Shown in pieces: positions 9,262 through 20,366 of a stretch of DNA of 26,511 bases; within the stretch, counting starts at the first letter, position 1; each line of letters starts with the position of its first letter. The notes beneath the pieces were generated by a model. The model searched no databases and was not told where the DNA came from. It saw only the letters and a list, made by a program, of their open reading frames with translations. Made by a program: the position numbers and the translations under genes. The stretch comes from Saccoglossus kowalevskii (lineage: Eukaryota > Hemichordata > Enteropneusta > Harrimaniidae), in the NCBI RefSeq assembly GCF_000003605.2, contig NW_003106598.1:410075-436585 (forward strand), in the 5' to 3' direction.

Positions 9262-12200
9262 TATTGGTAAAATTAAGTATTTCTATACATAGAACACACC
9301 GACTTGCAATGAATAGAAGCTACCAGAAATATTTTACAGAAACAGACACACACTTCCTGTATCTCTAGTAGAAACACATTCAAGTCGATAATGGTTATTT
9401 GCTTACTATAGTACATTTAAGTAGCCAACTGACAAGTATTTTGTTCAACTGTCATCAGTATTTATAGCACCTCCATGTGTACTAGGTACCTCACATGCTT
9501 TCTACTATTTGCACTGAACTTAAAATGCATGCTCGCATTGGACCGACGAAATACTAGTAAACACAGAGGAGCACAGGAAACTTTGCTGACATCCGAGGTG
9601 ACCGATCACCTTTTTGACCCTTTAGACCTATTTATCCAGCTTAACATATGCAAATACTTACGCTAAGTGCATCATGCATTATGTATTAGAGGTATGAAAC
9701 ATACATCAATATTCTTCAGTACAAGACTATAAGAAATATAAGATTTGACTTGGTGTAGCACACTGATGCTGGTGAGTGTAAGATAGAGTAAACCATAGTA
9801 AATTTGTGAAATGAATTTTCATAAATTTTGCAAAGTCTTAAGCAACAATAACACCACATGCTAAAAACGTTTTTTTTTTATTGTAAACGACTCGGTATGG
9901 TCGTCTGCCATATGTGGTGGTGTCAACTCCCCCTCGCTTTAAATTACATAGCAGTGAATATTTCACCAAGGTTCTTCAGAGGGGACGTCAAACTGTATTT
10001 CATTACAACATCAGATTTCTAGCGACAGGGGCAATAAATAGTTTTCCATTTCAATGAAGATACACATGTATCTGGGATTTCAAGCATTGCAATTTAGTAA
10101 AACTCAGTCTACACTGTGAAAAAGCAGTGTAACAAATCTCAGGTGATAACATAATACGGTTGCCATGGCAATGACCAGTACCTCCTATAACTACAAAACA
10201 GCACAGCTGCTATGGATATCACCCATTGCATATAATTTTACAATTGAAAAGAGGACATATAAGACTGGAAATATAAATCATGATTGATTTAAGATTATAT
10301 TTAAATTCAGATGCTAGGAGAGGTGATTGGTCAAAAAGGTGAAGCCATTTTCCTTAAAACTATCACTCATTTTTTTCATGACTTTTTGCATGAATGCATG
10401 TAGTATATTCATAGTAATGAACAGAAATAAAAATGAGACTAACTCATCATGCTCATTCGCATTCCTGAACTAAAGCTCACTTTTTATAATTTTCAGAAAA
10501 CATGAAGGAGAAATATTCACTGGGAGTAAATTTTAGTAGATGTTAAATTTATTCGTTCGTGTGAAAAAAATGTTTTTTTCTTTCTATGGTTCAATTCAAA
10601 TATTCACCAAGTTTGAATTTCTATCAGTGAAAAAGCGAACAGTGAAGCAACAGTAAACAACATGGCTGCTGCATATGGCAGGAAAGTTAGCCACTTCTAT
10701 GTAACTGCACTGAAAGTATGTTGTTTGAAATTCACATTGGTGTCCTTCTTAAAATTACGTTCAAATATGCTTATTTTCGTAAATTTTGGTATTTAAAAAT
10801 AGATGCCTGGAAAGTACATAGCGTTATTACATCTCTAGTATTATCATCATACATTTATACAAAAGATTACATCATTGTTTTGTTGGGAATGAAATAAACC
10901 ATAGACCAAAAAATAAAGTGTTTCTGATGCATGATGTTTAAGTGGAGTTCACAATCTGACCCAAAATATTCATATATACACCAAGTAATGGTTTATATGT
11001 AAATAAAGAATGGGATAAGTTCTCAAGAGAGTGTGGACACATGAAGTGCCATAACTCAAGTGTTTCTCTTGGGAGACATGGTTTCTTGATCGCTTAATAA
11101 TTCGCTGAATGTTTAAAATAGTAATCCGAGCCTAGTATTTTGAGCATAGAGCAGTGTGTGGAACTGAGTGTTTTGACCCAAGTATTCTGATCTCAGTATT
11201 CTGATTTAGTCAGCTCAAATACAAGATATGGTGGAATTAGACTTGTTGCATTATCAGTTCATACATACTGAAATTGTCAAAATGGCTGCTATGGTTCAAA
11301 TGCTTTATTAATCAACTATCAAAATTCAGCTTATGATAGTTTTATTGATGATCAACAAAAATAATGTGTACCAAACTATTATAATACGGTGGGTTTGAGA
11401 TCCAGCAACAATCAATATTGATATATATCATGCCACTTCCAGTCCTCGCTGTATATACATGTATATACCGGTATATTATCTATACCATACATTGTATTTT
11501 CACGTAAACCAAAAATTGTATTTATTGAATGCTAAATCATTAGAAACACAGCTTTGTTTGACCATCATAGACACTAATTGTATTTATACTAAGATCAGTG
11601 CATTAAATTTAAATAAACATAATAATTTTTCTGATGGAATTAAAAGTTTAATATGAAATGTTGACACTGAATCATTGTTACCTGTACTCTCATGTTACAT
11701 AAGTGGGAAGCAAATATCAGCCAGACTAACCGATCACATTTTCAGTGTGCCGGCCTCCATGGCAACAAGTGACACATACAGTGTATCAAAGAACAAACAC
11801 TCTAACATTAGATCAGTCTTTTCAGTATTCTGGTCAGTCAAATAATTCCCAGGGTCTACTACTAACATTCATTGAACATCAATCATCCAATTAAATTATG
11901 GTACCAGGGCAATGTCCACTACTGAGGTTTAGAATGTGAGTGTGCACACATGTGAATGCCAGATAAATCAGTTACTGCATACAAATACTTTAAATATAAT
12001 CCATGGAATTAGTCTCCAGAAATACACCCTAAATCAAACATTGTTGCCTGATGTTTAACAGTACACATACAAACACATCAACTTAGATTTGTCACCGATT
12101 TAAAACACCCACAATTTAATAGTATAACCTAATAGATGTAAAGTAGTATTGTAGAGGAACAAATTAAGAACCTGAAAAGCCATTTTAACCGATGGAAAAT

Positions 12201-12535
12201 GCTTATTCGATAACATCAAATTTTGATTTCTGATTACAGGCAAGAGCATTTTAACCCAGGTATTTTACAAATACGGTAACCGTTGCAACTATTAAATTAT
12301 GCAAAATACTTTACATGCCAAGGGTTTCAAACAAAATAGAGATAAAAATAACAGCTTTAAGTGTAGACTCAAAAGGCAAGTCAAGTTGACTCTTTTTTTT
12401 TTCTACCAAAATAATCCATTTACGTGTTTTGATTTTGCAAAGGAACATGTACACCACACATGCTGTTTCTTATCCCTCACCTTTAAGCAATTAATCTGCT
12501 GATGTCTATGTTTTAGTTATCATATACACACTTGT
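9262..12535. other. Long non-coding stretch
   Basis: No recognisable gene. A 63-codon frame at 9475-9666 has a hydrophobic N-terminus, and an ATG at 10662 in strong context opens a 44-codon frame; both are discussed as findings and neither is accepted as a gene. An RFX-type X-box lies at 10159-10172. Otherwise AT-rich, with no inverted terminal repeats found. Confidence 0.45.
10159..10172. promoter_or_regulatory. RFX X-box-like palindrome
   Basis: GTTGCCATGGCAAT differs from the palindromic RFX site GTTGCCATGGCAAC only at the last base. No transcription start is identified nearby. Confidence 0.25.
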
Positions 12536-12539
12536 TTAA

Positions 12540-12838
12540 AGGGTGGTAGTCGTCACGCTGCGCAAATGTGACATTTGTGTTGATAAACATTGATTTTCCC
12601 ACAATCCAATGCGTACTTCTAATGGAAATCACACGTATGAGGTTTGACCTGGGCGCGACTTACACTAATTATTGTCGGTGATTTTTTTGATAACTTTCAA
12701 TCACCTAAAAACACCTAATTAAAGTTTGGTAACATCTCAGTTGGTGCTCGTTGATCTTCACAACTTCTCAAAATCGCCATCTTTGTTTATATGAGACCCA
12801 TATATCTCGTACATGTGTGGCGCGATGGCTAGTGTCCT
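12540..12838 (-). mobile_element. AGGGCGGTGGTCGTC-family MITE at TTAA, copy 1
   Basis: A 299-bp element with TTAA at 12536-12539 and 12839-12842. Ends: AGGGTGGTAGTCGTCACGC on the left and, read inward, AGGACACTAGCCATCGCGC on the right. Along its length it matches the reverse complement of the copy at 25619-25876, for example ATTTGTGTTGATAAACATTG and TAACATCTCAG/TAACGCCTCAG, but carries about 40-50 extra bases near 12750-12800. The two divergent copies define one family. TTAA duplication with AGGG ends points to a Kolobok- or piggyBac-type transposase. Confidence 0.8.
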
Positions 12839-12842
12839 TTAA

Positions 12843-13351
12843 ATTTAATGCCTTTGGTGTCTTTTTAGAGAATGGAAATTTGACAACTTTGGCACTCAAC
12901 AAGCAATTACATAATCTGGGATTACACGTTGGACTGTGATTCATCAGTGATTCAGATGTTCTCTGGTATTTATTCAAATTGTCCTAACTTTTTTTGGTAT
13001 CATTTCAGACAAATGGCAGCAGAGAGAATAGATTTTGTTTTAAATAATCTAACCCTAATCAGATTATAGCGGTATTATGTACTCATAGTACATTGCTTCA
13101 TCTTTTATAAATTTCACAATTCAAACTGAAATGAGAGATTTCTATTGGCCGACTGAATAACACTGGAACATCTGGTGTGCACTATGTGTGTTGATTGGCT
13201 TGTTGGAATTAATTGCCCTGAGAATTTTTAAATATTTATAAAGATGAAGGGAATGACTAGTTAACGCTAAGAGTAGTATCTATGCCAGACAACACATGAC
13301 TGATTATTTTAACCCAGAAAGCCATCTGTGCTGTTATCACCCACATATTCA
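12843..13351. other. Non-coding stretch between two TTAA elements
   Basis: No gene or repeat end recognised. Overlapping short frames on both strands run across the right end of the preceding MITE and are not credible. Confidence 0.5.
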
Positions 13352-13355
13352 TTAA

Positions 13356-13504
13356 AGGGGCACTTCCAGTTAAGCCTAATCTCACAACAAATTTACTTTC
13401 TGGATTAAAATTGGATAACAAAAGATAGATTAACTTTGTAAACAACATAAACAATAGTGTCCCATAATTCTTTGGTGCAATCCCTGGGCTTGGAAGGTTC
13501 CCCT
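13356..13504. mobile_element. Short MITE at TTAA, AGGGGCACTTCCAG ends
   Basis: A 149-bp element between TTAA at 13352-13355 and 13505-13508. Left end AGGGGCACTTCCAGTTAAGC, right end inward AGGGGAACCTTCCAAGCC. The AGGG start and TTAA target link it to the same superfamily as the element at 12540-12838, but the interior is different. An 85-codon minus-strand frame runs through it and is an accident of the element. Confidence 0.75.
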
Positions 13505-13754
13505 TTAAACACAAGCCCCAAAGTAACTTACTAGTAGATTATTAATAAATATGAGCATACAATTAGATCACATCAGTGACAAAAGAATGAGGAAATAATA
13601 AGGAAGTATGTAGAAATTTGTAATTCATACGTATCAGTATTTGTATTACTCGTACAAATAATGAGTCACAGATTGAAAGATTATATCATCCAATATGACA
13701 TTATTAATGCAGACATCATTTTCTTCAAAATCCAACAATGGCATCTTACATCTA

Positions 13755-13936
13755 CTGTAAATACTTTTTAGCTATGAAAAGGATGGTTCAGTGAAAATAA
13801 AATCTATCAAATATACCTTTTTTTCTTGTATTTTACATTCAACTCATAAACAATCACTGAAAATAAATTCCATACAAAAGACCTAGAAAGCCATTTCAGT
13901 GAAAATTAAATCCGAATAAAATAAAGTATTTTACAG
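13755..13936 (-). mobile_element. CTGTAAAATACTTTATTTTCGC-family MITE, copy 4 (reversed)
   Basis: A 182-bp copy with TA at 13753-13754 and 13937-13938. Ends CTGTAAATACTTTTTAGC and, inward, CTGTAAAATACTTTATTTTA. The interior matches copy 2 (CAGTGAAAATAAAATC, TTTTACATTCAACTC), so it lies opposite to copies 1 and 3. Confidence 0.82.
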
Positions 13937-13938
13937 TA

Positions 13939-14391
13939 TATACAGAACTATTGATGGGCATTAATATATGCATACATTAATGCGGGCCAAGTAGAGAAGT
14001 CATGATCCATTCTACAGACCAGTACTGGTAATTACTGATATAGCACATTACAACCAAAGCGTTAAACATTGCTGTAATGTGAAACTATTAAATACCTACA
14101 AGATTAACTTTATAGTTAAAAGTAAATATCACTTTCATTGACAAATCAATTGCTAATTACTTTTGACTAATTGTTGTTTATAATTTTAATGGCTACTAAT
14201 TAACTATCATACCAAAGGGAAAGTTTCAAGACAAGTAGCATAACCCCCTAAAGGAAAACGGCTGTGCAGGAAACAGGGAAAACTGATACTCCTTATAAGG
14301 TGATAATTAATACAGCAGATCCGGGATATTATTAGACAAATAAAGATGTCACTGAGAATATAACTAGATGTTATAAGTTTATCCAAATAAC
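13939..14391. other. Non-coding stretch
   Basis: AT-rich; nothing recognised. Confidence 0.5.
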
Positions 14392-14967
14392 GTTCATGCC
14401 TGGTACCCAGTAATGTGTTTGTCTGGTACTCAGTAACATCCTTGCCTGGTATCCGATAATGTCCATGACTGGTTTATTGTAACATCCTTGCTTGGTACCC
14501 GATAATGTTCTTGCCTGGTACCTACATTGTAGTAATTTCCATGACTGGTAATCAGTAATGTTTAGGCCAGTATCAAGAGTTTCCAAGCCTGGTTCCTAGT
14601 AATGTCCTTACCTGGTACCCAGTAATGTCCTTACCTGGTACCCAGTAATGTCCTTACCTGGTACCCAGTAATTTATTTACCTGGTACCCAGTAATGTCCT
14701 TACCTGGTACCCAGTAATGTATTTACCTGGTACCCAGTAATGTCCTTACCTGGTACCCAGTAATGTCCTTACCTGGTACCCAGTAATGTCCTCACCTGGT
14801 ACCCAGTAATGTCCTCACCTGGTACCCAGTAATGTCCTCACCTGGTACCCAGTAATGTCCTTACCTGGTACCCAGTAATGTCCTCACCTGGTACCCAGTA
14901 ATGTCCTCACCTGGTACCCAGTAATGTATTTACCTGGTACCCAGTAATGTCCTTACCTGGTACCCAT
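14392..14967. repeat. Minisatellite, 23-bp unit ACCTGGTACCCAGTAATGTC+CTT
   Basis: About 25 tandem units. The left eight or nine are degenerate, with one containing an insertion near 14520-14530; the right sixteen are almost identical and differ mainly in the last bases, CCTT, CCTC or ATTT. Each unit contains the palindrome GGTACC. Read on the minus strand every unit gives TACCAG followed by GTAAGG, GTGAGG or GTAAAT, a good match to the 5' splice-site consensus. The gradient from degenerate to uniform suggests expansion at the right-hand side. Confidence 0.95.
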
Positions 14968-15220
14968 ATTCCATTGCATTTATTGTACATTACATATTCT
15001 AGGTGGGATGTGAAATATTTCTATTCAGTTTTTTAAGTATTTTACAGTTTGCATTCTTGGATAATTTACACATGCAATAAAAATGAATGAATGAAAGGAC
15101 AAATTGCAATGTTTACTTTTACTGATATGAATGAGACCCTACTCAAATTTTGTTGGCAGTATATGTACTCTATCTCACCTAAGTGTTTTTACTAATGGCA
15201 GTAGCAGTCATTTGAACCAC

Positions 15221-15368
15221 CGTATTTGCTCTATTAGTAGCCCAACATTTACATAAATAATAAAGGAGTTTTATGGTCAAAATAAGTAATTTTTTTAATG
15301 ATTCACTATATAACAAATTTGTTCTTTGGTCTTTGTGCACTTCTATTTTTGGAATAGAGCAAATACAG
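15221..15368. mobile_element. Short MITE with TATTTGCTCTATT terminal repeats
   Basis: The left end CGTATTTGCTCTATT and the right end, read inward, CTGTATTTGCTCTATT are inverted repeats about 150 bp apart; the right one is followed by TA. The interior is AT-rich. No duplication is seen on the left, so the exact left boundary is uncertain. Confidence 0.65.
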
Positions 15369-17570
15369 TAGAACAATTATAAGAACCAATAGTGAAATAT
15401 TAATTAATATTATTATTTTTTTTTTTTAAAACTGAATTTATTTTATTTGAAGTGTTACACATTCTCTTTATGTTCTATTGGTCTTCAATAATTGTAGTTT
15501 TATTATCATATTCAATGTGTTGTATAAGTTTTTGCCAAAAGTTTGTAAACATTTGAAAGGTGTTTTGCATACCAGACAAGTCTAGATTTACACAGTTGCT
15601 GAGTTAAAGAGAACATGCTTGTTTGTCCTGCTTCATTGTGGATGTGTGTGTACAAATGAAAAAAGCAGATTTTCCATATTTTACAAATATTTTGTAAACC
15701 CTTAGGTAACCTGAATGAATGCAAAATCAACATATTTTGTACAAAACTGAAGCAGGTATAGTAATATATCTGCCTAAAGACTGCGTATTCCCAAAGATCA
15801 GAAATGTGACAGTGTTGTTCCTCACCCATTTTGCACAAATGACAGCTATTAAAGCAACCAGAAAACATAAATCTATTGGATGTCATTTATATTAGAAGTT
15901 GCAAATCCTTTACTGATCAACATTTGGAATTAAAAACAATTGCATTTTATTACTATTCGATCAATTTTAAAGAAGAAAATAAATATTCATACTATTAATT
16001 TTCTCACAAATGGATTTTTAATAAAAGGTATGTACTAGAAATTCAAACAATGGAATTATTTGTTCAAGTTCATTATTTCACCAAATGAATGTTCTATGTA
16101 TTTTGTCAGTATATAGAACAAACCACCTTCTGTTGTCCTGGATTAGTTGCAAGTCCTTGAAAAGTTGTATGGTGAAAATAGGAGCGTTATTTTGGTTTCA
16201 AGGAATTTTAGTAATTGCTGTTACATCAAACAGGCAGTCAAAGTTCGTGACACCATGGACGGAAATGGTGACCCATGATGACACTGATTGCCATACCACA
16301 GTTACTATGCTTTACAGCAAAAAAAAAACAAAACATACTGTTACTGAACCCTAGCCGCAAATACAAGGCAAGAAGTATACTACTAGTAATTTGGTAACTA
16401 CTCTAGTTCAAAGACAATAGTTCGTTTGTTTTCATTTTTTGGTGACGGGATTCGATGAAATAAAGTTACCACGACAATATTGTATCACTTAGAAACATGA
16501 TTTGTCAGTATCGATGACAGCTGAGCTCGATGTGTGTGGCTCGAATGTCAGACCTTGGAATTGCGTGGCAGGAGTAATAATGACACCTGGCTGTTAAGTG
16601 ACCTTTTTGTCATTGACTTTATACTCAGAGTTTAGTAAGAAATTGCGATCTGGACTTTGATCACCGAAACGCACATGTACATATCTAGCACCGTCAGCTG
16701 GCACCGTAAATGAAATCATTATGGTATTGATCTCTCAGATACGGGAACTGAAACTGGGACATACGGATCGTCGGAAGACGCAATCAAACAATTGTGTGCG
16801 TACATGTGATTCAAGACAGACATGGTGACACTAATCAGAGGGGCTGTCCAGCTGATTCCCCGATATCTAACATCGGTCGATCGAGCCCCAGTTATGAGTT
16901 TTCCCGAAACCATGGCCCTCGACGCGTTCGTTGCCTACCTTAGCACCTGGTTCGTAGTATCTGTACAGTCTTCGGTGTCAATGCAGCAATGTGTTTTCTT
17001 CGATGCGTTGAGTGTGTTTTGGCTGGCAGTGGAACCTACACAACTTGTTGCGTTTATCCAAAAATGGTGATACGCTTGCACAGTTTAGACTTGTTTATGA
17101 CTCACCACTGAATACATAAAAAGGAAATCACTCCGAGCCGACGCCCACCTTTTTCGACAAGCACGTCACAAAATACTCATTCAGTCTGAACAGTCTGATC
17201 TATTTTGTCCTATTCGCTTCCTACTCATGAACAGTGTATTGTTCGGACAGTTTGCACAAAGCACTGGCAATGTATGGACCTATTTTATTCAAAACATGCA
17301 AAGAGGTCCAAGGGAATCTCAGGAATGTTGATGATGATGTCACTTCGTGGTGCTTCACCCTTGCACACGTCACTGATATTTTCACCTCGTTCTCAAGCAT
17401 TTGTACAGATACACACATTTGCATGAATGCAATTCAACGCTTTATTCAAATAATCAGTCTAGAGTAAATATATAATTTTATATTATAAATACTATTATAT
17501 AAAACACATCAATTCGAACTGTAATTGAATATGGTTTTAAAATGTATTTAATTTTTTTGGAAAGTGGATG

Positions 17571-17578
17571 TGACGTCA
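17571..17578. promoter_or_regulatory. CRE palindrome TGACGTCA
   Basis: A full CREB/ATF palindrome in the intergenic spacer. One copy of an 8-bp word is weak evidence by itself; position in the CpG-richer spacer is the only support. Confidence 0.3.
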
Positions 17579-18336
17579 CCTGAAGGCACTCCCTGTGTCG
17601 ACAATAAGTTGAGTGTTAGCAATGAGTCAGTCAATTTGAGTCGTCAATAACAGCTGTTTTGTATGTTCGCATCCCTCTATCACGCTGTGTTTTTATCACT
17701 GTTTTCACGGAATATATTTACTTTATTGTTCTGTAATATTGCTTGAAAATTATTCATTCAATTAGCCTGATTTCCTCTGTATATTTTCCCTTTCCCTCCA
17801 ATACACACAGATAATTTGCCCTGGGCTGGTGTTATATCTGAAATTTACAGTAGTATGGACCCCTCTCTCGATGCTCGCTATAACCGGGACTCCACAACAT
17901 CGCAAACGCGTGACTGTAGTTTATGACATCTTGGTTCGCGGCCCAGTTGTGACGAGCGACCCCGTGCGGTGTAAATTGTCCTGCTGTTACCCGTTCGTTT
18001 TTTTTCCCACAACCACCGTGTAGGCAATTACAATGTAGTTGTTTGTTTATCAGTATTGCCGTTAATATCACACTCTCAGAAAAAACGAAATGTGTAGATA
18101 TCTTGACAAAAATGTATATAGTCATTGATTTATAAACCCTTGATGTAAATCAGAACAAATTGAACTGAGTATCTATCCGGGAAAGTAAGCAAATTTGTAT
18201 GCACCTGTCATTTAACTATGCAGGGATACTGCCCCAACTTATGCCGAACAACATTGTCGATTGCATCCCCGCAACAGTTGGCACATTTAAGGAAATATCC
18301 CGAGCTTGAGGGGGGATATCAATTGAATTGCACATT

Positions 18337-18347
18337 ATGGCGGCCAT
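18337..18347. promoter_or_regulatory. YY1-like site ATGGCGGCCAT
   Basis: ATGGCGGC is the YY1 core often placed just downstream of transcription starts; here it is embedded in a near-palindrome that presents ATGGC on both strands. No transcript can be assigned to it. Confidence 0.3.
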
Positions 18348-18638
18348 GTTCAGTTCTATTTGTTCGCTGGCTCCTGGCGTTCTTTGCGTGAACCGAATTG
18401 TTTTTTTTATCGTGCAATGAACGCCGGCACCCTTTCAAAGACTACTGGCAATATTAGTACACGTAATTCAAATTTCAAAATGACTTAAGTTGATGATCAT
18501 GCAACTTTAGGCAACTGAACCTTCAATCTTCCGAACCACTCCTTCCCTATGTGAAGTTAGCAAGAAATGTCCCTAAGAATATGCTAATCCCACTCAATAT
18601 CTTCCAATTAGTCGCGCCCAATCGATATAGCGCATCAA

Positions 18639-18646
18639 TGACGTCA
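18639..18646. promoter_or_regulatory. CRE palindrome TGACGTCA
   Basis: A second exact CRE in the spacer, 1.07 kb from the one at 17571-17578 and 300 bp from the YY1-like site. Confidence 0.3.
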
Positions 18647-19761
18647 ACAAGACGTGGACGAATTTTAGCAATAGGTACAAATATACAACTCTACTTGTAT
18701 TGTGCTCAACATTTAGAAAATAGAAAATCCCTAAAAACGGTATTTGTTTTTATTGACGGACACCGCAAGTCAAAACATTAACGGAGCTGACAAGCGTTCT
18801 TTACACTCAATTACGTTACAAAACCGCTACGTCGTTAGAGGGCGTGGGACTCATACGAACGGTTCCCCAAACAAACAAAGGTTCGTATAGCCCATGACAC
18901 AGACCGCTCTGTCTAAACGATAACCATTGTACACTTTGAGTGCGAAAATAGTGAATATACCGGGTGAAGATGGTGTGGTAGCACTGAGTGACTTGTCCAT
19001 GTAATTGCCGATGGACACTCACAATTTAAAACAACGAATGAATATAAATACGAATTCCATGGTAATAAAATGCCTTTAGTTACATGATTATATATTTGAC
19101 ATTTCTTTGCTGGTTCTGATACTGTCAGTAATCTTCATTTTCTCCTCCAGCAAATTGTTGTTATTATTATGTTTATGATATCCCGAAAATGTAGTGAGCC
19201 AGTGATTTAGGGGATAACTTGCAAAGAACTTGCCTGTGGACGGACAGTTCACATATACAGACATCAACTAAGTTCAACTCATTCTACTCCATTCTGAGTT
19301 CGATAGTCGTTTATCAATTGACTAAAGTGTCAAAGACCCGGATGTCAATTAAAGACTTGAATATCCTTTCCTGGGATTACACATCTGAGTATGGATATAA
19401 TATATCACTGGTATTTGTCATCAGAAGCCCAGACTTAGGTGCTTTACCTTCCAGTATTTATGAGCATTCTGAAATGTACACGCTAAGGCGGAGTGTGACG
19501 TAGTACCTCAGACAACCAATAAATTTACACACAAGGATAACAACTTTTTTAAAATGTTAAAACTTGAATTGAACGAATGCATATCATAGTGGAACGATTT
19601 AAGACGAAATCCTATTATGTTTTATTGCTGCAACTTTTTGTTTTTTTTTAAAGCCGCATGTCTCCGAGCCCGGAACATGCGTGATGACCCCAAGGCACTC
19701 ATTGCGTGCACTTTTTGGGGTAGAAAATTTTTTGGTTTTGTTCTCCGAATTCTGACCTATC

Positions 19762-19768
19762 ACTTACC
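19762..19768 (-). promoter_or_regulatory. Candidate 5' splice site, minus strand
   Basis: Reads CAAG|GTAAGT on the minus strand, with the last exon base at 19768. It could end a non-coding first exon of the zyxin-like gene about 17 kb away. Such sites also occur by chance in a window this size, and no other exon evidence is present. Confidence 0.2.
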
Positions 19769-20357
19769 TTGAAAAAAATAACATTTCACCTCGTTTCATG
19801 AGATGATAATCGCTCCGTGGTCAATAAAAAAAGTAGTGATCAGAAAACCATTGTTCGATCGAACAAAAGGCTGCCGGATTGTATGATAAAACACTGGTAA
19901 GTTTAATATTCGTAGAAAATAAAAAAAAATGTGACACTAATTAGGACTAATCAGTTTCAATGTAACAGTCTAATTCACCATAAAAAAAATGAGACTATTG
20001 TGGAAGGGTTTAATTCGCTAAATGACCCCGAGTGACCTCTGTAAACTGGGACTCGTCCGAGTTTCCAGTCTCTCATTTCACGTAAACCAACACGATAACT
20101 TTAGCGTGATGAAGGCCAGGTATGATAAGCTGCAGCGGGCATTTACATCCAGAATAATAAGCTAAAAGGCTGACAAACAACTATTTTGAAAGGACGATTC
20201 TTTTACTCGGGTTGTTCGACAAAAAAAATATATGAATGCCGCTTTTGTGGTTAGGTTCAACAAAACCGAACACAGATATGCAAATCGTGTACTATGACTA
20301 TTTAATGATATACCAGCCTCGCGAGCCGACGCAGATAGTATAGACTTGTTCGTCTTA

Positions 20358-20366
20358 CAGGTAAGT
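20358..20366 (+). promoter_or_regulatory. Candidate 5' splice site, plus strand
   Basis: CAG|GTAAGT, a full consensus donor, 1.4 kb upstream of the phospholipase ATG. It could end a non-coding first exon joined to an acceptor at 21694 (TATATAATAG|TGGG). The alternative is direct initiation from the TATA-like box at 21685. Confidence 0.25.

Noticed and set aside
15512-15886. 124-codon minus-strand frame with several Cys and His
   Set aside because: The Cys/His spacing does not fit a zinc-finger or reverse-transcriptase pattern and the sequence is AT-rich; no homologue recognised.
16719-17070. Overlapping frames on both strands in CpG-richer DNA
   Set aside because: Neither strand shows a domain or consistent exon boundaries; the openness reflects higher GC content of the spacer.
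17846-18023. ACAGTAGTATGGACCCCTCT resembling a pogo/Tigger terminus
   Set aside because: No matching inverted end was found in the next 300 bp, so a transposon cannot be supported.
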